From NCBI GenBank assembly GCA_964036315.1, contig OZ038495.1:25613190-25677189 (forward strand): a stretch of DNA of 64,000 nt. Direction: 5' to 3'. Positions 22,408 through 34,639 of the stretch are shown here, one piece after another (the stretch's first letter is position 1; every line of letters starts with the position of its first letter). Position numbers and translations under genes: made by a program. The DNA comes from Acanthosepion esculentum. Lineage: Eukaryota; Mollusca; Cephalopoda; Sepiida; Sepiidae. A model generated the notes under the pieces. It saw only the letters and a list, made by a program, of their open reading frames with translations, had not been told where the DNA came from and did no database searches.

Positions 22408-23625
22408 AATAAATTAACTCATACACATTGAATTTAGTCCGAGCCATTTACAAAACACTCATGCATCTAAAACTACTGTTTCCCATTTTTATTGCTGCAT
22501 TTAGTCATTTAGTAACTTCTAACATTATTCGCTCTAACGTAAAAAGAATCCTTCTCCTCGGGTTTATGTTAAATGTCAAAATTCGGAGTGTCGGGATTCG
22601 ATACAATAACATAAAATAGTGTTGCGAGACTGCTCGTAATTCGGCCGTTTAGAATAATCCCAAGATTTTCATTGAAAGAATAAAATCCAGTAGAAAAGGC
22701 AAAGTAGTATCAATAAACATTGATTTAGTATAACGACCAGAATGCAAGAAGTTGGTTAAATGTATTGAATGAGTAATGTCTTTTTTGTTTAGCTGTTAAA
22801 AGAGTTCTCGGATAAAAAATATAAACTGTAGTGCGTACGTATGTGAGAACGTCGAAATGTTATTATGTGTGAAAGAGTCAATACATGTATGCATGCTTTG
22901 TAGTAACTGGAAATACAAGAGATAGTTACAATTTAGTTCTTACTGTGAACTGTGGTGCCGTAGTCTAAGTTGGTCTTTTTGTAGTTTGTCAGAGCTGTTA
23001 CTTTTGCGTGTGGACGTGAATGGGGTCTTGAAGATAAGCAGCTAGAGTGACGTGGACCTTGGTGACATCTGTGCGTCTCCTTTGTGGGGAGGACGAATTT
23101 CGTAATGTTTATACACTTTTTCGTAAGAAAATCGGCTCCAAAATTATATTATTTATTTCTTCCTAATTGGCCCTAAAAATCCAAGTCGTATGTCTTCTAC
23201 TACGTCCGCACGATATTTTGGCGGTATCTACCTAAATCATAATGACTAATAAAACAATATTTCTGATTTGTATTCTATGGTTTTATTGGTGTGTTTTAAG
23301 ATGTAAGCACTTTATTGCGTGTTATTGGTTTATAAATATTTTGCAGGAGTGTTTTAATGTTTATGCAGCTATTGTTGGCTGAAAATGCTTCTCAGGTTTA
23401 AAATTAATAAGTTTTATTCTGTGAAATATGTTGCATATTTTATTTGATATTTTAGTGGGCAAGACAAATAACAAAAAACACATTTACATTGGCATTAATA
23501 GCGAATATCGAAATCACGTAATAACTTTAACAATTAAATAACAATGCACTTTGGTTTACCAATCTGTAGAGCTCGATTTTAATTTAGGTGTTCTTTTTCT
23601 TTTTTTTTTCTTTTTTTTTTGTTAG
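22408..23625 (+). other. probable intron of SLC22 gene 2, no exons for TM7-TM10 found
   Basis: I looked here for the exons that should carry TM7 to TM10 and saw none. The sequence is AT-rich with no recognisable element. Their absence is the main reason to doubt that gene 2 is whole. Confidence 0.5.
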
Positions 23626-23789
23626 TCAAATTTGGTTCCTGGCCGAGTGGGTAAAAGTCTCCCTTTGATGGTGATGGGAATTACATGCCTAGTTTCTGGG
23701 ATTTTAATTATCTTTCTACCTGAAACAACTAACAAACCGATGAAGGATACTTTTGATGAGGTGATGAAAAGCAAACATACAAATAACAG
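23626..23789 (+). CDS. SLC22-family transporter (gene 2), penultimate coding exon
   Basis: Equivalent of the gene 1 exon at 1705. The acceptor is a long polypyrimidine tract ending gttag (23621-23625) and the donor is ag|gtaaga at 23790. It reads SNLVPGRVGKSLPLMVMGIT, a TM12 helix, then IFLPETTNKPMKDTFDE. LPET-N-P is the SLC22 motif after TM12. It is 164 nt and ends in the same phase as in gene 1, and it joins 26322 in frame. There is no stop or frameshift. It is therefore intact although upstream exons of this gene are damaged or missing. It could instead be the end of a further paralogue whose other exons were lost. Confidence 0.85.
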
Positions 23790-24479
23790 GTAAGAAGATA
23801 TTTATTAATAACTCACATAAACCCATCGATTAGTCTTGGTTTTAGTGACCTAATTTTCGGTCTTTTTTTTAAATACGACTCGAATCTAAGACTCACCTAC
23901 TCCCAAATTCAGTATTTTAATGTTTTTTTTTTTTTCATTACGATATTGATTTGGGGAATATTATCAAGCTGAAAACTTTTCAGCATCCCTTTCATACAAT
24001 ATATTATTATAAACTCATCGATATATTGATAAGCTTTAATCTGTAAAAATTTAAATGCAATGTCAATCACTATCTACTGTTCACCTGATTACTATCTTTT
24101 TCTGTTCATTATTAATGTTTCTGTTCCTAATTCTTCCACACCTTGTAACCCCTTGTGTTTTAGTGATATTACTGCCTTACTTACGGTGATTCCGATAAAA
24201 AAGAAGCTTATAAGTATCTATTTATGTATTCACGGTGTGTCGAACATTTCCAATCCTCTTTGAAATCTACCATTGACATCTGCAACAGGTTACCTTACAT
24301 CTCACGGATCCATTAATTATTCTTACCTACTTGTGTATCAAAGATAAATATAGGGATTTAGGTGTTCCTACAAAGTCACTTTCTAAAAGTCTCGCAAAAT
24401 ACCCAATAAACATATTGATTCTTCTGTTAAGTCATTTTAAGTTAATACTGAATTAGATCAAAAATTATCACAGAAATAT

Positions 24480-25120
24480 CCCAACCTTTCAACTTGGAAA
24501 AAGGCAAACATGCCGAACCATATCAAATGCCTTCGAGATTTCCAAAGTAACAGCCCGGGCTTCACCATTCTTATCTAAAGCTTGATAGACTCTTTCAGCG
24601 ATAACCGTTAACATATCAGCAGTTGATCTAGAGAAGCGAAAGCCATATTGCTTGTCTGAAATAAAATCCCGCGAACTGTGATACTTAAACAATTTGCAGT
24701 TGATTAGGGTCTCTAGTTCTTTGCCAAAAATTGGCAGAAGGCTAAGTGCCGACATTTAGTAAGATCAGATGGTTCACCTGGATTCTTAAAGACTGGTGCA
24801 ACAGAAGAGGATTTCCAACAGGTATGAAAGCAAGAAGCTGCAAGACATTTATTGTAGAATTTAGAGAGAACATGAGCCAGTTCAGTAGCATATTCATTTC
24901 TTATTGACTATAGAGATACTATCAAGTTCACATGTTGTGCGGAGATCCGGTTTAGATATGATAGGAGAAACCATGGACGGACTTATATTCACATGATACA
25001 AGAGAGTTTCAGTTTTAAGCGGAAAGCCAGGCAAATATACACCAGATATGAAATAATTAGTGTATTGGAGAGGATTAAAAGTATTTTCAAAGTATTTCTT
25101 ATCTCCATATAAATATTAAG
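24480..25120 (-). mobile_element. jockey/CR1-like LINE, RT N-terminal part
   Basis: The minus strand encodes SLLPIFGKELETLINCKLFK, SDKQYGFRFSRSTADMLTVI and YQALDKNGEARAVTLEISKA followed by FDMV. This is the RT finger/palm entry (the first catalytic Asp lies in ISKAFD). Upstream of it, toward 25100, is the RT start region. It is 3' truncated near 24490 and inserted antisense in the intron. Confidence 0.75.
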
Positions 25121-25686
25121 GTCTAAAAATTATGAGTGCTTCTGATAATTATTCCGTATTTTATTTTCGATTTAAATAAAAGTTATTTAAATAAAGGATT
25201 ATATGAACACAAAAGGCATCTTTTAGAAAACAGCACACTCAAAGTATGAGTCTGACTTTGATCATCGAATTAAGAAATGTTACTTTAATTGAGAGATAAA
25301 CAACAGAAAAGTAGATAGAAACTGATTTTATCTTTCGATCATCCACAGTAAATATGCTTCAAAGTTCTTATAGCATGGCAGATATTTTATTATCTCAATG
25401 TGGGATAATTAACAAGAAAAGGGATACAAAATATAAACAAAAAGAAAAATAAATTAAATGAAATGGATTAGACGATATACCGAAACACATATTAAGAAAA
25501 AGATTTTCAATTCCAAGATTAAATTTCAGTGTCCCTCCCTTTCGTGTGCATTATAAGTATAATTATGTATAGAAATATAGAAATATTCATATATGTATCA
25601 GAGCGAGTGATTCTAAATTAAGGGCTGGTGGAGTAATTCGACCTTTTAGCTAACTAGCTAGCTAGATAGCTAGATAAGATAGATAG

Positions 25687-25973
25687 TGTTGAGGTGGGAT
25701 CCACCTAATCTGCATAGGTGACTACCAACTATATAAATAATGGTTGGTACCGGTAGACGAGGAGGAGGAATCACGAGATCCAACTAGAGACTCTGATCGA
25801 CTGCGACTAGTCAACACATTCTCCAGGAACGTCTTCCCAGAAATATACAGAAATACTATATGTACTTATTGTGTACACTTTCCTGTTATAATACATTCTT
25901 GTTCTAAGTACATTTTGTGTTGCATTATTATTCCATGCATTAGGCGAGATTCAACAATGAGTCAAGACTCAAC

Positions 25974-25974
<1 letters not shown>
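25687..25974 (+). mobile_element. solo LTR with GATAG target duplication
   Basis: A 288-bp element starting TGTTGAGG and ending CTCAACA (TG...CA with inverted TGTTG/CAACA ends). It is flanked by the direct repeat GATAG (25682-25686, 25975-25979), inside a GATA microsatellite. It contains a TATA-like tatataaataatgg stretch near 25731-25742. It is clearly related to the 253-bp copy at 59493, sharing the start ggatccacctaat and the end ttccatgcatta. The 3' end carries a partial duplication (gattcaaca then gactcaaca). No internal retrotransposon genes are present. An open frame across it is chance. Confidence 0.75.
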
Positions 25975-26019
<45 letters not shown>

Positions 26020-26020
26020 G
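25975..26020. repeat. (GATA)n microsatellite
   Basis: Right-hand part of the tetranucleotide array in which the solo LTR inserted. The left part lies at about 25655-25686. Confidence 0.9.
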
Positions 26021-26321
26021 AATAAAGGAAAGAAGGGACAAACAATGGAAAAGCCTGATATAGATGTCTTTCTTCGACCTTTTCGTTTTCGAAATCGTTC
26101 CCATTCAAACACTCTTACCTCCGCTTTTTCTTTATCCTCATCTCTCCTGCTTCTTGACTAATTTTTTCTCTTTGTTTTATTCTTTTCCCTCACCCTCACT
26201 TTCCGCTGTCATCATTCTTAAACTTTTCTTTGGCTTTTATGAACCATTATTTATTACATTTTATAAAATTATGAACCTCTTTTGTGAAATAACTTCATCA
26301 AATATATTTCTTTCATTTTAG

Positions 26322-26376
26322 TGCCTGTAAAGAAGATGAATTAGACGAAACAGTCGAACTCAATGCGGTCGCATGA
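26322..26376 (+). CDS. SLC22-family transporter (gene 2), terminal coding exon
   Basis: Last coding exon with acceptor tttcattttag at 26311-26321. Joined to 23789 it reads N-SACKEDELDETVELNAVA and stops at TGA 26374-26376. The acidic tail parallels the gene 1 tail (CELEAKTALNLQ): both place a CxE/D...L core just before the stop. AATAAA follows 12 bases later. Confidence 0.8.
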
Positions 26377-26388
26377 AACAAACAAACA

Positions 26389-26394
26389 AATAAA
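26389..26394 (+). promoter_or_regulatory. polyadenylation signal of SLC22 gene 2
   Basis: AATAAA 12 bases after the stop. It would give a very short 3' UTR, so a later signal may be used. Confidence 0.45.
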
Positions 26395-28287
26395 CACTCC
26401 TTTCAAACATCTTAAATCATAGAGATGTGAAACATTGCAGGTCTTAGAAAAATATTATTAAGTAATCAAAATCCTAACTTGATAGATAGAAATTAAGGAA
26501 TATAACGTAAAATGGAGATAAACATTATTTTCTGGTTTTTATTTTTCCACAATTCGCAAAGATTTCAAATACTAAAATTTCTGTCATTCATGACAGAAAA
26601 TTAAAGATAAATATTTACAAGGATAACTTCAAAAGTTATTGGAAGCGATTTTTACATCCATATCAACCGTATATATTTTAGATGAATGAAATAACCGCGA
26701 CATGAAACGGATGCCGGTGGACATTTTAATTGTTTGTTTGTTTTTTTTAATTTGCAAAACAATTATACAATAAAGACGAAGAGACTAAAATTACAATGTT
26801 GTCAGTCAAAGAAACTGAAATATTTATTTAAATGCAATAAAATTCTCAGTTTCGGTAATCGACGAAATTATTATTCTTTAGGTATGTTTCAGGTCAATTT
26901 CTTCTGCTTCCCTGAAAATCGTGGGTTCGATCCCTTGCCCAAGTTGTGCAGAAATACGCACAAGTTCACTATTGAAAGTCATGTGGCATCATAAGAAAGA
27001 GTTAATGGATTTGAATTCTGAATTCCCCTATAAAGAATACGGGTATAAAATAACCTCGCCGACCAAATATATGTTTTCGTCTGACATACCCAAAATGATA
27101 CTGAATACAAGATAGCTGATACAGGCCGAAGTATAAATCGGCTGAAATCTGATAAAAGAAGACAAACATGAGGTAACTCGCTTGTCATGTATGTATATGG
27201 CTGGTTACAGATTCTAGAAGTGATCGCATAATCTGTTGTGATCATCATTTTGAACAAGGACAGTACGCTCAATTCCTCGGTCACGATGACGTGTGACTTT
27301 GTGCTAGCCCAAAACATCGAAGGTCTCCTAACAGTTTCGTTTTATCTATCATGCGGTATGATTTTTCAGACTTTCAAACGATGTCGCACGTTAGGATCGA
27401 TATTATCAAGAAGTCGCCTCCTCTGACAAATTCACCTTGGTGAGATTTGAATACGGGTCTCATGCTCGGAATACTAAATTTGTAACAACTTGGCCACACT
27501 TTTTCTTCAATGTATAGTAGTAAAATTAAAAAGATTTCTCCCAAAACGTGGTATATAAAATACGTTTATTCGGAGTAATAAACATATTACGTAAAATGCT
27601 ACAGAACTAATGGTATTGATTTTACAAGATAATAAATCCATAACTTGTGACCTTATCGGAATCGCAATTATTGAAGTTGAAATTAAACCTGAAGACTATA
27701 TTACAAGAATTTCAAAGAGGAATGTAACAGATTTAATAGTAATGTCGATGTGACAAGTGAGTTAATCTACGTCTTGTGGCAGTTTGGACTGGAAATTAAC
27801 TTGACAATTGAATTAGCACCAGGAATAGTCTAAGCTTCTTCCGATGATTAAACAGGGTTTTAACTCATTTAAACTATTAAAATCAGGTAAAGTTCTGACG
27901 TGGCGTTAGAGAAAGGACATGGCAGACCAAAGTTCGGAAAATTAATGTTTTTTTAATTGCTTCCTTGATTTTTTATGAGCCAAAAAGAAAATCGGTATGT
28001 GACCAGAGAATGAAGTTGCCACACCACATTACCTGACCTTGTTACTATGTAAATATGCCAATCGATTTATCACCTGGCACCAGAAAGAAAGGCTATTTTC
28101 ATAAATATAGCGACCCACTATTAGTCTACCGACAGACAACTAGAGAGAGTGACATCACCACCTCTCTTCGCCAACTATCCCGTTATGCCTTGAGAGATAA
28201 GGATAGAGAAGAACTGGTTAACAGAAGAAACTTTCTCCAACCTATGAAGTTTTTGTTTGTAGGCTGACGAGCGGAGAGAAGAGTTGC

Positions 28288-28290
<3 letters not shown>
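26395..28290. other. intergenic sequence with tRNA-like SINE traces
   Basis: Box B-like gggttcgatccc at 26922-26933 (+), and a minus-strand relative near 27440-27500 (agatttgaatacgggtctc), suggest SINE heads. The rest is unassigned. A 70-codon open frame at 28055-28267 shows no family signature. Confidence 0.4.

Positions 28291-28291
<1 letters not shown>

Positions 28292-28359
<68 letters not shown>
28292..28359. repeat. (AT)n microsatellite
   Basis: Dinucleotide array abutting the 3' end of a LINE fragment. Confidence 0.95.
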
Positions 28360-28362
<3 letters not shown>

Positions 28363-28935
28363 CGTGTTCACCCCATACGAGGCAGTAAAACAACTAAGAC
28401 AAATAGTTACTGTGTATGGAAGAATTAGAAAACAGAGAGGAACGAGGACAATAAAAGCTTATTTAGGAGAACAGTAGATAGTCATTGACATCGCATGTAA
28501 TTTTTTTTTTGTTGCCTGGAAAGCATGGAGCCTGTGAAGAGAGTTCCACAAGCGAGAAGTGCGAGAAAAGAGACTGTTAGCTTAGAACTTACGGTTATAT
28601 CTAGCCAACTCAAATGTAAATTGATGAGATCTCGACGCCAGTCTAGTACTTCGCTTAAATTTAAAAAATAAAAAGTAAAAAGTATTACCATGAAAGTATT
28701 TATAGAAAAGGCACAGGGAAGCAAATTTACGTCGGTGTGAATGTGACTGCAACCAAGCCGTCAGGTCAGGACCAATAATATTGCAGATTCTTCTTTGGAT
28801 TTTATCAAGGATCTCTAGATTTATAGCAGAAGTATCGAACTATATATGCAATATTCTAAGCTTGGACGAATGGTAGACTTATAGATATGTATAATAGATT
28901 CTGGAGAGTTGAAGAAAAACGTAATCTGAGAGCAA
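28360..28935 (-). mobile_element. jockey/CR1-like LINE, 3'-end fragment
   Basis: Begins with gttcaccccatacgaggcagt, the complement of the LINE 3' end seen on the + strand at 59110-59160. It continues through the C-terminal coding region (the rc near 28500-28560 encodes the CGTLFTGSMLSRQ region, equivalent to LWNSLP..CFPG). It is a 5'-truncated copy, the common product of target-primed reverse transcription. Confidence 0.65.
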
Positions 28936-29269
28936 GTTTCCTTAAATTAATTGTTGAACTGATAACCATTCACTAGTCTGAGGCATTGCCTTTGTTATAG
29001 TGATATGTTGTGAATAATGTTGACAATCACTAACACACGAATCGCCTGTAGTTATGTAAACCATGGCTCCACAGATGTACCCCTCGAAAAATAAATTGAA
29101 GAAATCAAAGTGTTAGGAAGGAAGATATTGGAAAAAGAGAATTTTCCTGAAAAATTGTTTTCATAGAAAGTTTTTATGAATGACAACCGAAAACAGCATC
29201 GGCTCCTCGGTAAGTGAATGCTAAATATTTCCTTATAAGGAAATGGCTAATATTTCTATTTACAGGGTG

Positions 29270-29990
29270 CAATGGATAAATTCTCGTCTAAATTACGCAA
29301 AAATGAAAATAACACTGACATCTCATTTTAAGTGATATATTTCCCAAAATAACACGAAAACATCTTGAGATAGTATAGAGTAAATTTATTCAATAAAATC
29401 GCCATTGGCTTCAACCGCGGCCTCCCAACAACTGCAACTCTTCTGGACTGTCTGTTAAAGTGGGTGAATGCTGCCATAATCCGTGCCTTCAGTTCATCTT
29501 TGGTGTTAAAAGGAGTTCTGTTGGTCTCTCGCTCAACTGCACCCGACAAATCAAGAGGGTTGCAGTCTGGGCAGTTAAGTGGCCAGATGTAAGAGCTGAT
29601 GTGGTCGCAGGAATTGTCTGACAGCAATGACTGGGTTCTTCTGCATGTGTAGCATGGCGCAGAGTGCTGTTGGCAAAAAAAGAGTCTTCCAACAACCACC
29701 CTCTTGACCCAGGGCAACTCTACCTTCCCAAGGCATCCCGTGTTGATTCTGAGACCCTGTAGGAAGATGAATAGAGGCATAACGTCACCCTCACTAGTGA
29801 TCACTCCAAACACCATTATGGCTGTATATATCATCCAACTCTTTCTAAATCCTCAGCACTGTCCTAAGAGTGACACCCAAACATTCTGAAATGTTCGTAT
29901 TGGAGCTTCCGGCACGAATACGAAGCAGTGCAGCATACCGTTTCCAAACTTTTGGCAGAGTGCTTTTTTTCTCACAGGCGGTGCCTAACT
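29270..29990 (-). mobile_element. mariner-like transposase fossil
   Basis: The minus strand 29834-29328 encodes a transposase C-terminal half: VFGVITSEGDVMPLFIF, then HSAPCYTCRRTQSLLSDN (DSAPCH box with the Asp lost to His), then IWPLNCPDCNPLDLSGAVER (the PDxNPLDY box) and FNTKDELKARIMAAF. A related copy lies on the + strand at 33400-34070. Terminal repeats could not be defined. It is inactive. Confidence 0.8.
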
Positions 29991-30134
29991 GACCCTACAA
30001 TACTGTGCAGTCGACAAAGTGAAGAACAAACAATGTGCATGCGCGAAATTAAAAATATAAAATGTCGCCAATTTACTCATCGCAAAATGAATATACAGAT
30101 ATCTCTCATTTATAGATATATTCATAAATATGTG

Positions 30135-30136
<2 letters not shown>

Positions 30137-30176
<40 letters not shown>

Positions 30177-30215
30177 AACGCACACACACAAACACATACA
30201 TGTATGTATGTCTGT
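30137..30215. repeat. (CA)n microsatellite
   Basis: Imperfect CA array with TATG tail. Confidence 0.9.
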
Positions 30216-30229
30216 AAGTATGTAAACTG

Positions 30230-30720
30230 TAAGGGAGATGTGCGATAAAATGAACTGTTAGCATAAAAGTTACGGCTACATCTCGCCAGCTCAGCTGTAA
30301 ATTGATGAGATCCCACAGCCATTTTAGTACTGTGCTTCAAATCATACTGTCTAGGCGAACAGCTCATTCGAACAATTACCATGAAAGTATTTACAGAAAA
30401 GGCGCACAGAGAGGCAAACTTACACCGGTGGGAAAGTGACTGAAGCCGAGATGCCAGATCAGAACCAATAATATTGCTGATTCTTCTTTGGATTTTATCA
30501 AAGAGTTCCAGGTAAATAGACAGTGCACTGGACTATATATGACAGCAATATTCTAAGCCTGAACGAATGGTAGACTTGTAGATATGCAAGATAGATTCCG
30601 GAGAGAAAAATTGTCTCACACGACACAGTGAACCGACTTTCTTAGCAGCTGGCCTAACAATGTATTTAATACAGTGTCAGCTGAGAATATTAGCCTGAGA
30701 AGGCGCAATTCTGATTCCTT
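30230..30720 (-). mobile_element. jockey/CR1-like LINE, 3' fragment
   Basis: Same family and orientation as 28360-28935. The two share long stretches such as gaatggtagacttgtagatatg. It is 5'-truncated near 30720. Confidence 0.65.
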
Positions 30721-30889
30721 AAAACGAAAAATGCGCAGAAATCTTAATTGTTAATACGAGAAACGTGAATCTTTTAACACGAAATGAATTTCTGTCGGAA
30801 TTTCCTCCTTGTCTGAGGAGAATTATTCATAATTTGGAAAAGTCGATAATTAAAATTAATTGACACAAAATGTCTGCTGTCTTTAATAA

Positions 30890-30896
30890 TAATAAT

Positions 30897-30950
<54 letters not shown>
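30890..30950. repeat. (AAT)n(AT)n microsatellite
   Basis: Short AAT run followed by about 25 AT units. Confidence 0.95.
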
Positions 30951-30954
<4 letters not shown>

Positions 30955-31162
30955 TCCAGCTCAAAATTTTGAAGTCAGACTAAAAGAGGATATTTAATCA
31001 TAAAATGTTTTTTCTACTTGTCATAATAAAATTTTAATAAAAAAGACATGTCTCACTTTTTTAATCCCGTATAATAATTTTCTCTTATTTAAAGTACAAA
31101 AGAAGTAATTTGGGGCCATTTTAAAAAATTTTATGAGGGGAAGCATCAAACTTTCAATTGTA

Positions 31163-31320
<158 letters not shown>

Positions 31321-31322
<2 letters not shown>

Positions 31323-31620
31323 TATAATATTTTTATTATAACAAATTACAATAAGAACGTTTTCCATCACTACACAAAAACGTTCATGTTTCAGTACTAA
31401 GATGGTAATTCTTCAGGCGATGGTAGATAACTTGTGATAAAAATTATTTGTTAGGGAAACTTAAAAAACAAATCTTTTCCTCTTTTCATAAGTTAAAGGA
31501 GGGCATAAAAGTAAATACCTTATGCCCCCTTTGCTTAACTTACGAAAAGAGGTAAAGATGAAAGTTTTTGTGTAGCGATGTAAAATGTTTTGTCGTAATT
31601 TATTTTAATAAAAATATTAT
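31321..31620. repeat. fold-back inverted repeat with two nested pairs of arms
   Basis: Outer arms 31321-31381 and 31563-31620 are mostly complementary. Inner arms 31479-31508 (cctcttttcataagtt...) and 31520-31552 are complementary, with an 11-base loop. About 95 bases (31382-31478) are present only on the left. It could be a MITE or a fold-back element. No coding is present. Confidence 0.7.
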
Positions 31621-32414
31621 GAAAATATTTTGCTCTAATTTGTATTGAGCACTTTTTAATAAAAATAAATATTACAAGCAATAAAAATCTTGTCGGCATT
31701 CAGTGAGGTCGATATGCTATAAAACAAAAACAAAGAAAAGAAACGAAACCGAATATCAATAATTGTAGTTTCTATCCGATGCAACGTTGAATTTTAAGGG
31801 AAGTAACTCTTTCTGCCTTTAATTTACTTGTTAATGTAAAGGAGGTAATTAGGAAAAAAGAAAATCACATTAGAAATATTAAAATTAAATTCTAAAACAA
31901 ATAAACTAATTAAAGGAAAATGGTCAACAGTAATAACATTATTATAAGGGAGGAACAAATTTTAAAAATATATTGAAAATATGATTCATAAAATATGCCT
32001 TAAAATTAGTGTTATCATATTTTTTATAATTTTTAAAGTTGTTTGATTTTTTTAAAAATATATATATATCTGTATTCACATGCTGTTTTAGCTAAATAAT
32101 TAAAGTAATATTTTCAGTTAAAGGTTAATTTATATTTGACCAAACGAATTTCGAACTGATTGATAGAAATAAAATGCTAATGTTATATAAATGTAGTTTA
32201 TTGATGATAATATTGTATGCGTCTAATCTTGGAAATCAAAGTATAATATTGGTGGATGTCAGAAAAATATTTTACATTTAATTGTCAAAAATGTTTTGCT
32301 GGTACCTTTATGCTACTTTCATAGATAATATCGATATTTATTGTTCCAGGACAGTGAGTATGTGCATGTCAGTGTGTGTGTATGTATCTATGTGTATGTA
32401 GCTATGTGTGTGTT

Positions 32415-32418
<4 letters not shown>
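31621..32418. other. AT-rich sequence
   Basis: No gene or element recognised. Confidence 0.4.
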
Positions 32419-32489
<71 letters not shown>

Positions 32490-32550
32490 GTATGTATTTA
32501 TGTGTGTGTGTGCGTGTGTATGTGTGTGTGCGTGTGTATGTGTGTGTGCG
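32355..32550. repeat. (TG)n/(TA)n/(TATG)n compound microsatellite
   Basis: Mixed array that gives spurious IYIYIY and VCVCVC frames. Confidence 0.95.
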
Positions 32551-32678
32551 CGTAAATTATTTTCTGTTAGAGTGTATCAGTAAAAGAACAAAATGAATAA
32601 AACGTATTGTATATAAACACGTGCGACAAAATAAATCCTACGTCAGGTAAGAATAGTTTTTCCACTTGTCTTTTTTTA

Positions 32679-32681
<3 letters not shown>

Positions 32682-32750
<69 letters not shown>
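32682..32750. repeat. (AT)n microsatellite
   Basis: About 34 AT units. Confidence 0.95.
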
Positions 32751-32751
<1 letters not shown>

Positions 32752-33399
32752 CCTATTGTATGAAGTTTACATCAAAATATAGGAAAACTTTTTCAACCTT
32801 ATTCGTTTAAGCTATGAACAAAAAATGATTAAACTGAAACATGCAAATGACTAAAATAAAGAAAAAGAAAAGAAAATTGCATGATTTTGTTGTCTTGTTT
32901 TTTATTGATTTTTCTTCTTCATTTGTCTTTTGTTGTTTTTGCTTAGATTTTTAAAAAAATAAATTTCTTCCTTTGGTATTTTTCTTTTTAAATAAAAGAA
33001 CATATTTTGAAAGAAAAAAGCCCCGAATATCAACTGAGAATTCGGACACACAAATTTGTTGCATATGAATATTTTTTCGATGTATTTATTATGATTTCAA
33101 GGAAAATATTTCTGTAAAGCAGTTTGATTTATTTTTCGAATTCTCTCATTATGTAAACCAAAAAGTTTGTTTCAGTAATTTAAAAATATTTTAAAATAAA
33201 TCAATAAAATTAATTGGGAAAAGATTTTTAAATTTATAAATAAAAAGTTAGATAGGAAGGATTCGACACATTTTAAATATTTCAATTATTTTTTTAAAAT
33301 TCAGCAAATATAAACCAATATTTCCAAAATGTTAACTATTATTATAATAGCCTGTGGTTGATGCCATTTTATATTTAAATTTCACGCAAGCGCGTTCTT
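32751..33399. other. AT-rich sequence
   Basis: Very AT-rich; nothing recognised. Confidence 0.4.
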
Positions 33400-34070
33400 T
33401 GCTTTTGACTTTGTCGACTGCACCAGAAGTTCCAATACGAACATTTCAGAGTCTTTAGGTGACAATCTTAGGAAAGTGCAGGGGGGGGGTTAATAAAATA
33501 CTTGGATGAGTCTAATGGTGATTGCGAAGGTGTTTGGAGTGATCACTACTGATGGCCACATTATGCCTCTATTCATTTTCCTACTGAGCCTCAGACTCAA
33601 CATGAACGCCCACATTAAGTGCCTTGAGGAGGTTGTGCTGCTTGGGTCAAGAGGGTGGCAGGTGGAAGACTCTGCACCATGCCACACATGAAGAAGAACC
33701 CAGTTATGGCTGTCAGCCAATTTCTACGACCACATTAGCCCTTACTACTGGCCGTCTAACTGCCCAGACTGCAACCCCCTTCATGTGTTTGGGGACAGTT
33801 GAGCAAAAAAAAGTTTTAACACCAAAGATGAACTGAAGGCACAGGTTATGGTAGCATTCACCAACTTAAACAAGGAGACCGTCCAGAAGAGTTGCAGTAG
33901 ATTCAGAAGTCGTCTGGAGGCCGTGGTTGAAGGCAATGGCGATTTTATTGAATAAATTTACTCTATAGTATTTCAAGATATTTTCGTGTATTTTTGGTAA
34001 ATATATCTGTTAAAATGAGATGTCAGTTTTATTTTTTATTTTTACCTAATTTAGACGACAATTTATCAAT
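33400..34070 (+). mobile_element. mariner-like transposase fossil
   Basis: 33506-33960 encodes VFGVITTDGHIMPLFIF, EDSAPCHT, RRTQLWLSANF, WPSNCPDCNPLH, FNTKDELKAQVMVAF and VEGNGDFIE, with stops between pieces. The EDSAPCH and PDCNPL boxes are transposase catalytic regions. Same family as the minus-strand copy at 29270-29990. The shared 3' non-coding tail (around 33960-34060) matches the complement of 29290-29390. Confidence 0.8.
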
Positions 34071-34639
34071 CGCACACTATGAGAAAAACATTATCTGAAT
34101 TTATTTTTAAAATATATTTAATTGTGATGAAAATTAAATTGACAACCTTTATTTTTACAAAATATATTTCTAAGTTAAAAACTAATTAAAATTATCTATT
34201 TCTCTCTTCATGAAATGTTCTTATAAATATTTTTCCTTCGTCCCCTTGAACCTTTAATAATTATAAAAATACCACCACTTTTTATTTCTTAATTGACACT
34301 AATTATCTCCCTTAGACTTTTCAAATATAATTTAAAATGAATTACCTCCCTTGCAGCGGGGCTTCTGTTCGAAATAACTACCAATATAACCGGTTAAAGA
34401 GAAGAGAATTTTTTTTTAAATTTTTACTTTACAAGTTTTTCTTTTTTTTCTTTTAAGCAACAAAACACGTAAGGCTTTTATAAACTGCATACGAGCGATA
34501 AGATTTCTATTAAACTTCATCTACTCCTGCAGACATTAACGTAATTGTAACGGCGGTTTACCGTTAACAAGAAAATAGTGCTAGTTTATTCAAGGGTGTG
34601 TCTTCTGATGTTCTGTACGAAATTTTCTGTTTCCTAATA
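34071..34639. other. AT-rich sequence
   Basis: No gene or element recognised. Confidence 0.4.

Larger units (their letters stand above)
23790..26321 (+). other. intron of SLC22 gene 2
   Basis: 2.5 kb intron holding a minus-strand LINE fragment (24480-25120) and a solo LTR in a GATA array (25687-26020). The rest is AT-rich. Confidence 0.65.

Noticed and set aside
23341..23440. A possible exon after tttgcag at 23346
   Set aside because: The acceptor looks reasonable, but the translation does not resemble any SLC22 helix and no donor follows in frame.
25744..25983. 79-codon open frame, and its relative at 59478-59732, as a duplicated small gene
   Set aside because: Both fall within solo LTRs with target duplications.
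28055..28267. 70-codon frame, mostly hydrophilic
   Set aside because: No family signature or gene context was seen.
29328..29834. 168-codon minus-strand frame as a host gene
   Set aside because: It matches mariner-type transposase boxes and has a damaged catalytic residue.
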